In this document: in pieces, positions 62,852 through 64,000 of the stretch
Position numbering within the stretch: position 1 is the stretch's first letter
Layout of the letters: every line of letters begins with the position of its first letter
DNA from: an uncultured Marinifilum sp.
Lineage (GTDB): Bacteria; Bacteroidota; Bacteroidia; Bacteroidales; Marinifilaceae
Assembly: GCF_963677195.1 (NCBI RefSeq)
Contig: NZ_OY781918.1
Coordinates: 2,220,923 to 2,284,922, forward strand
Direction of reading: 5' to 3'
Length of the DNA: 64,000 bases
Made by a program: the position numbers and the translations under genes
The notes under the pieces: generated by a model
Seen by the model: the letters and a program-made list of their open reading frames with translations, nothing else
What the model was told of the DNA's origin: nothing
The model's database searches: none

Positions 62852-62883
62852 ATAAAAAGCAAAGAATAATCTTTGCTTTTTAT
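62852..62883 (+). terminator. Terminator-like hairpin with no upstream gene
   Basis: Perfect 13-bp stem ATAAAAAGCAAAG (62852-62864) / CTTTGCTTTTTAT (62871-62883). No plus-strand gene ends near it. It may close a short untranslated RNA or be left over from a deleted gene. Confidence 0.5.
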
Positions 62884-63121
62884 GTATAGTCGTAAGTAGT
62901 AGTTTTAATTCAGCTTTCACTAGAATTATATGATAATAAGTAAATATAGCATACTATTTTTTCTTTTGCAAGAAATTAAAAATAAAAAGAGAATTTTTTT
63001 AAGCATTCAGAATTTATTAGTTCAATAATTATGCTTTAAGCAAGTATTATCGCCAATACTCTTTTGTTTAAGAACCTTTAATATGGCACTTCTCGTATTC
63101 TTTTATAACACATTTTAATTT

Positions 63122-63371
63122 ATGAGAAATACTCATTTTTTTACTCTAGTATTTATTTAAATAGTGCTTATTGGCATTTCATTTTTGTGGAATTATTCAA
63201 ACCTAAGAACAAATAATGAAAAAGTTGTATTAAATAAATTGCAATCATTCTTTAATCAGATACTTAGTTCTAGAAGCTGGAATGCAAGTCATGAAGGGGT
63301 TTATGTTCCTATCGATAAAAATACTCAGCCAAATCTCTATTTAAAAGATTCTGCTCAAAATATAACTACTG
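63122..63371 (+). pseudogene. Remnant of a sensor-kinase gene with Tll0287-like input domain
   Basis: From ATG 63122 the frame reads MRNTHFFTLVFI, then TAA (63158-63160), then continues in the same frame with a membrane-anchor segment (IVLIGISFLWNYSNLR) and a stretch typical of Tll0287-like (DUF3365) periplasmic sensor domains: SRSWNASHEGVYVPI and TQPNLYLKDSAQNIT. The family match stops abruptly near 63371, where the sequence enters a T tract and then antisense ferredoxin sequence. Both a nonsense codon in the first membrane helix and loss of the 3' part indicate a dead gene. Confidence 0.75.
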
Positions 63372-63529
63372 TTTTTTTTTGCTTCCATAACAAAATCCTT
63401 AATTTTACCAGAAGTTAATTCTGTTGCAATTTGAGTTAATCCATTCACTTTCATTTTGAATACTTCTGAACAAATCGATTTACATACTTCACAATCGATA
63501 CAAGTTTCCTGATTTACTTCTGCTATCAT
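63341..63529 (-). pseudogene. Truncated ferredoxin gene
   Basis: 62 codons from ATG 63529 (a TTG at 63535 is also in frame). MIAEVNQETCIDCEVCKSIC carries the CxxCxxCxxxC cluster motif, followed by SEVFKMKVNGLTQIA, as in small 4Fe-4S ferredoxins. The expected late Cys-Pro (EAxxxCP) is missing: after VMEAKKN the frame passes into antisense of the neighbouring kinase remnant (SSYILSRIF). The last cluster ligand is therefore lost. It could still bind iron through the four N-terminal Cys, but it looks like the 5' half of a broken gene. Confidence 0.65.
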
Positions 63530-63535
63530 AGGCAA

Positions 63536-63906
63536 ATAAGAATACTGGTCTATTTATATCAATAAATTTATGGGGGTAAATTCTTGCAAAATGTAATCTT
63601 GAAATGCTTTTATATATATATATGGAACTTTCTGTAATAAGAATTGTAAATTTAACAAACTGAAAAATTATACTATTAAATTTAAAATAGATTTAATTTG
63701 CATAATATTATTCTTTATTATATAAATAATTCCTAAATTCCCATTCGTTTAATTGTATCTGTAAATAATGTTATTGTTTGTGTTGATTTTGAATAGTTTA
63801 TAGTGGTAGGAAAAACAGAAAAACATTCTAAAGCAGTAATCGCGATAAAAATTAAACCGTGGTGAATAAAAAACTAAAACAATATACAATATTCAATAAC
63901 AGTAAA
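63536..63906. other. AT-rich spacer before the last gene
   Basis: About 370 bp with a TA dinucleotide tract (about 63610-63623). No open frame, RNA gene or clear promoter was recognised. Confidence 0.5.
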
Positions 63907-64000
63907 ATGAACTACGACAAAATAAGGATACCACTTGAAATTTCTTTAGGAAGGGAAATAAATGAATTGATACAGGGCGATGTGATTGAACAGGTCATAA
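63907..64000 (+). CDS. Unrecognised gene, 3' part outside the window
   Basis: An open frame starting at ATG 63907 (MNYDKIRIPLEISLGREINE, continuing LIQGDVIEQVI) runs to the window end. Thirty-one codons are seen, too few for a functional call. The sequence is not hydrophobic and has no signal peptide. The start is the first ATG after a long spacer. Confidence 0.5.
   Translation, partial: MNYDKIRIPLEISLGREINELIQGDVIEQVI

Larger units (their letters stand above)
62620..63121. other. Spacer with operator-like dyad and orphan hairpin
   Basis: About 500 bp without a gene. Contents: a small perfect dyad (62723-62740) upstream of the YccS-like gene, a strong terminator-like hairpin (62852-62883) with no gene in front of it, and AT-rich filler. 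Confidence 0.5.

Noticed and set aside
63607..63624. TA dinucleotide tract as a replication or recombination site
   Set aside because: Simple repeat in an AT-rich genome with no nearby DnaA boxes, dif-like site or recombinase gene.
1..64000. tRNA, rRNA or CRISPR array
   Set aside because: No clover-leaf with GTTC-type arm, no rRNA-like block and no regularly spaced repeat was found on reading the intergenic regions. A covariance-model scan would settle this.

Overview
The window comes from an AT-rich bacterial chromosome and reads as Bacteroidota, probably a marine Marinilabiliales-type organism. This is inferred from TAnnTTTG promoter elements, a UpxY-type antiterminator heading a polysaccharide locus, DUF349 and DUF4369 proteins, a pyrG-yidC pair and an ISAon1-type insertion sequence. 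No rRNA, tRNA or CRISPR array was recognised. Both edges cut genes: a hybrid sensor kinase is open to base 1, and an unrecognised gene starts at 63907 and runs off the end.

Region by region. 1-12.7 kb is mainly housekeeping: hybrid kinase, a lipoprotein, QueE, a porin-like protein, rubrerythrin, TrmD, Hsp20, a five-repeat DUF349 protein, CTP synthase and YidC. 13.1-15.3 kb is a malic enzyme/phosphotransacetylase fusion. 15.4-39.7 kb is one long co-directional exopolysaccharide locus. It has a structured leader, a NusG-like antiterminator, WecC and WecB (UDP-ManNAcA supply), a Wzx flippase, an aminotransferase, glycosyltransferases, an ATP-grasp ligase, a Wzy-like polymerase, two BioF2-like acyltransferases, two polysaccharide deacetylase-like proteins, a CapK-like adenylating enzyme, an alpha/alpha-barrel protein, a WecG-family transferase, the initiating sugar-phosphate transferase, a Wza-type exporter and a Wzc-type tyrosine kinase. 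39.8-46.2 kb holds a HAD-like protein, a DbpA-like helicase, a DNA methyltransferase gene split by an insertion sequence, and threonine dehydrogenase. 46.4-54.8 kb is an envelope redox region: DUF4369 lipoprotein, a FecR-like fragment, two secreted thioredoxins, a POT transporter, a stand-alone DsbD-alpha domain and full DsbD. 55.2-62.6 kb holds an M16 protease, a cysteine desulfidase-like protein, thioredoxin reductase and a YccS-like membrane protein. 62.6-64 kb is decayed: a sensor-kinase fragment with a nonsense codon abuts a truncated ferredoxin.

The most interesting points are these. (1) A spaced motif, TTCACCC followed by GTC about 17 nt later, lies 78-137 nt upstream of five genes in the redox region, on the correct strand each time. 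It looks like the promoter of an alternative (ECF-type) sigma factor and would define a local regulon. (2) The exopolysaccharide leader can form three mutually exclusive helices, plus a hairpin carrying a GCGAAGC mini-loop next to the antiterminator gene. (3) The insertion sequence has a perfect 8-bp target duplication (GAAGTGAT), and removing it restores a 480-codon methyltransferase frame. (4) A deletion scar near 63.37 kb joins two truncated genes tail to tail.

All functional calls rest on reading motifs by eye. No database search or folding calculation was run.
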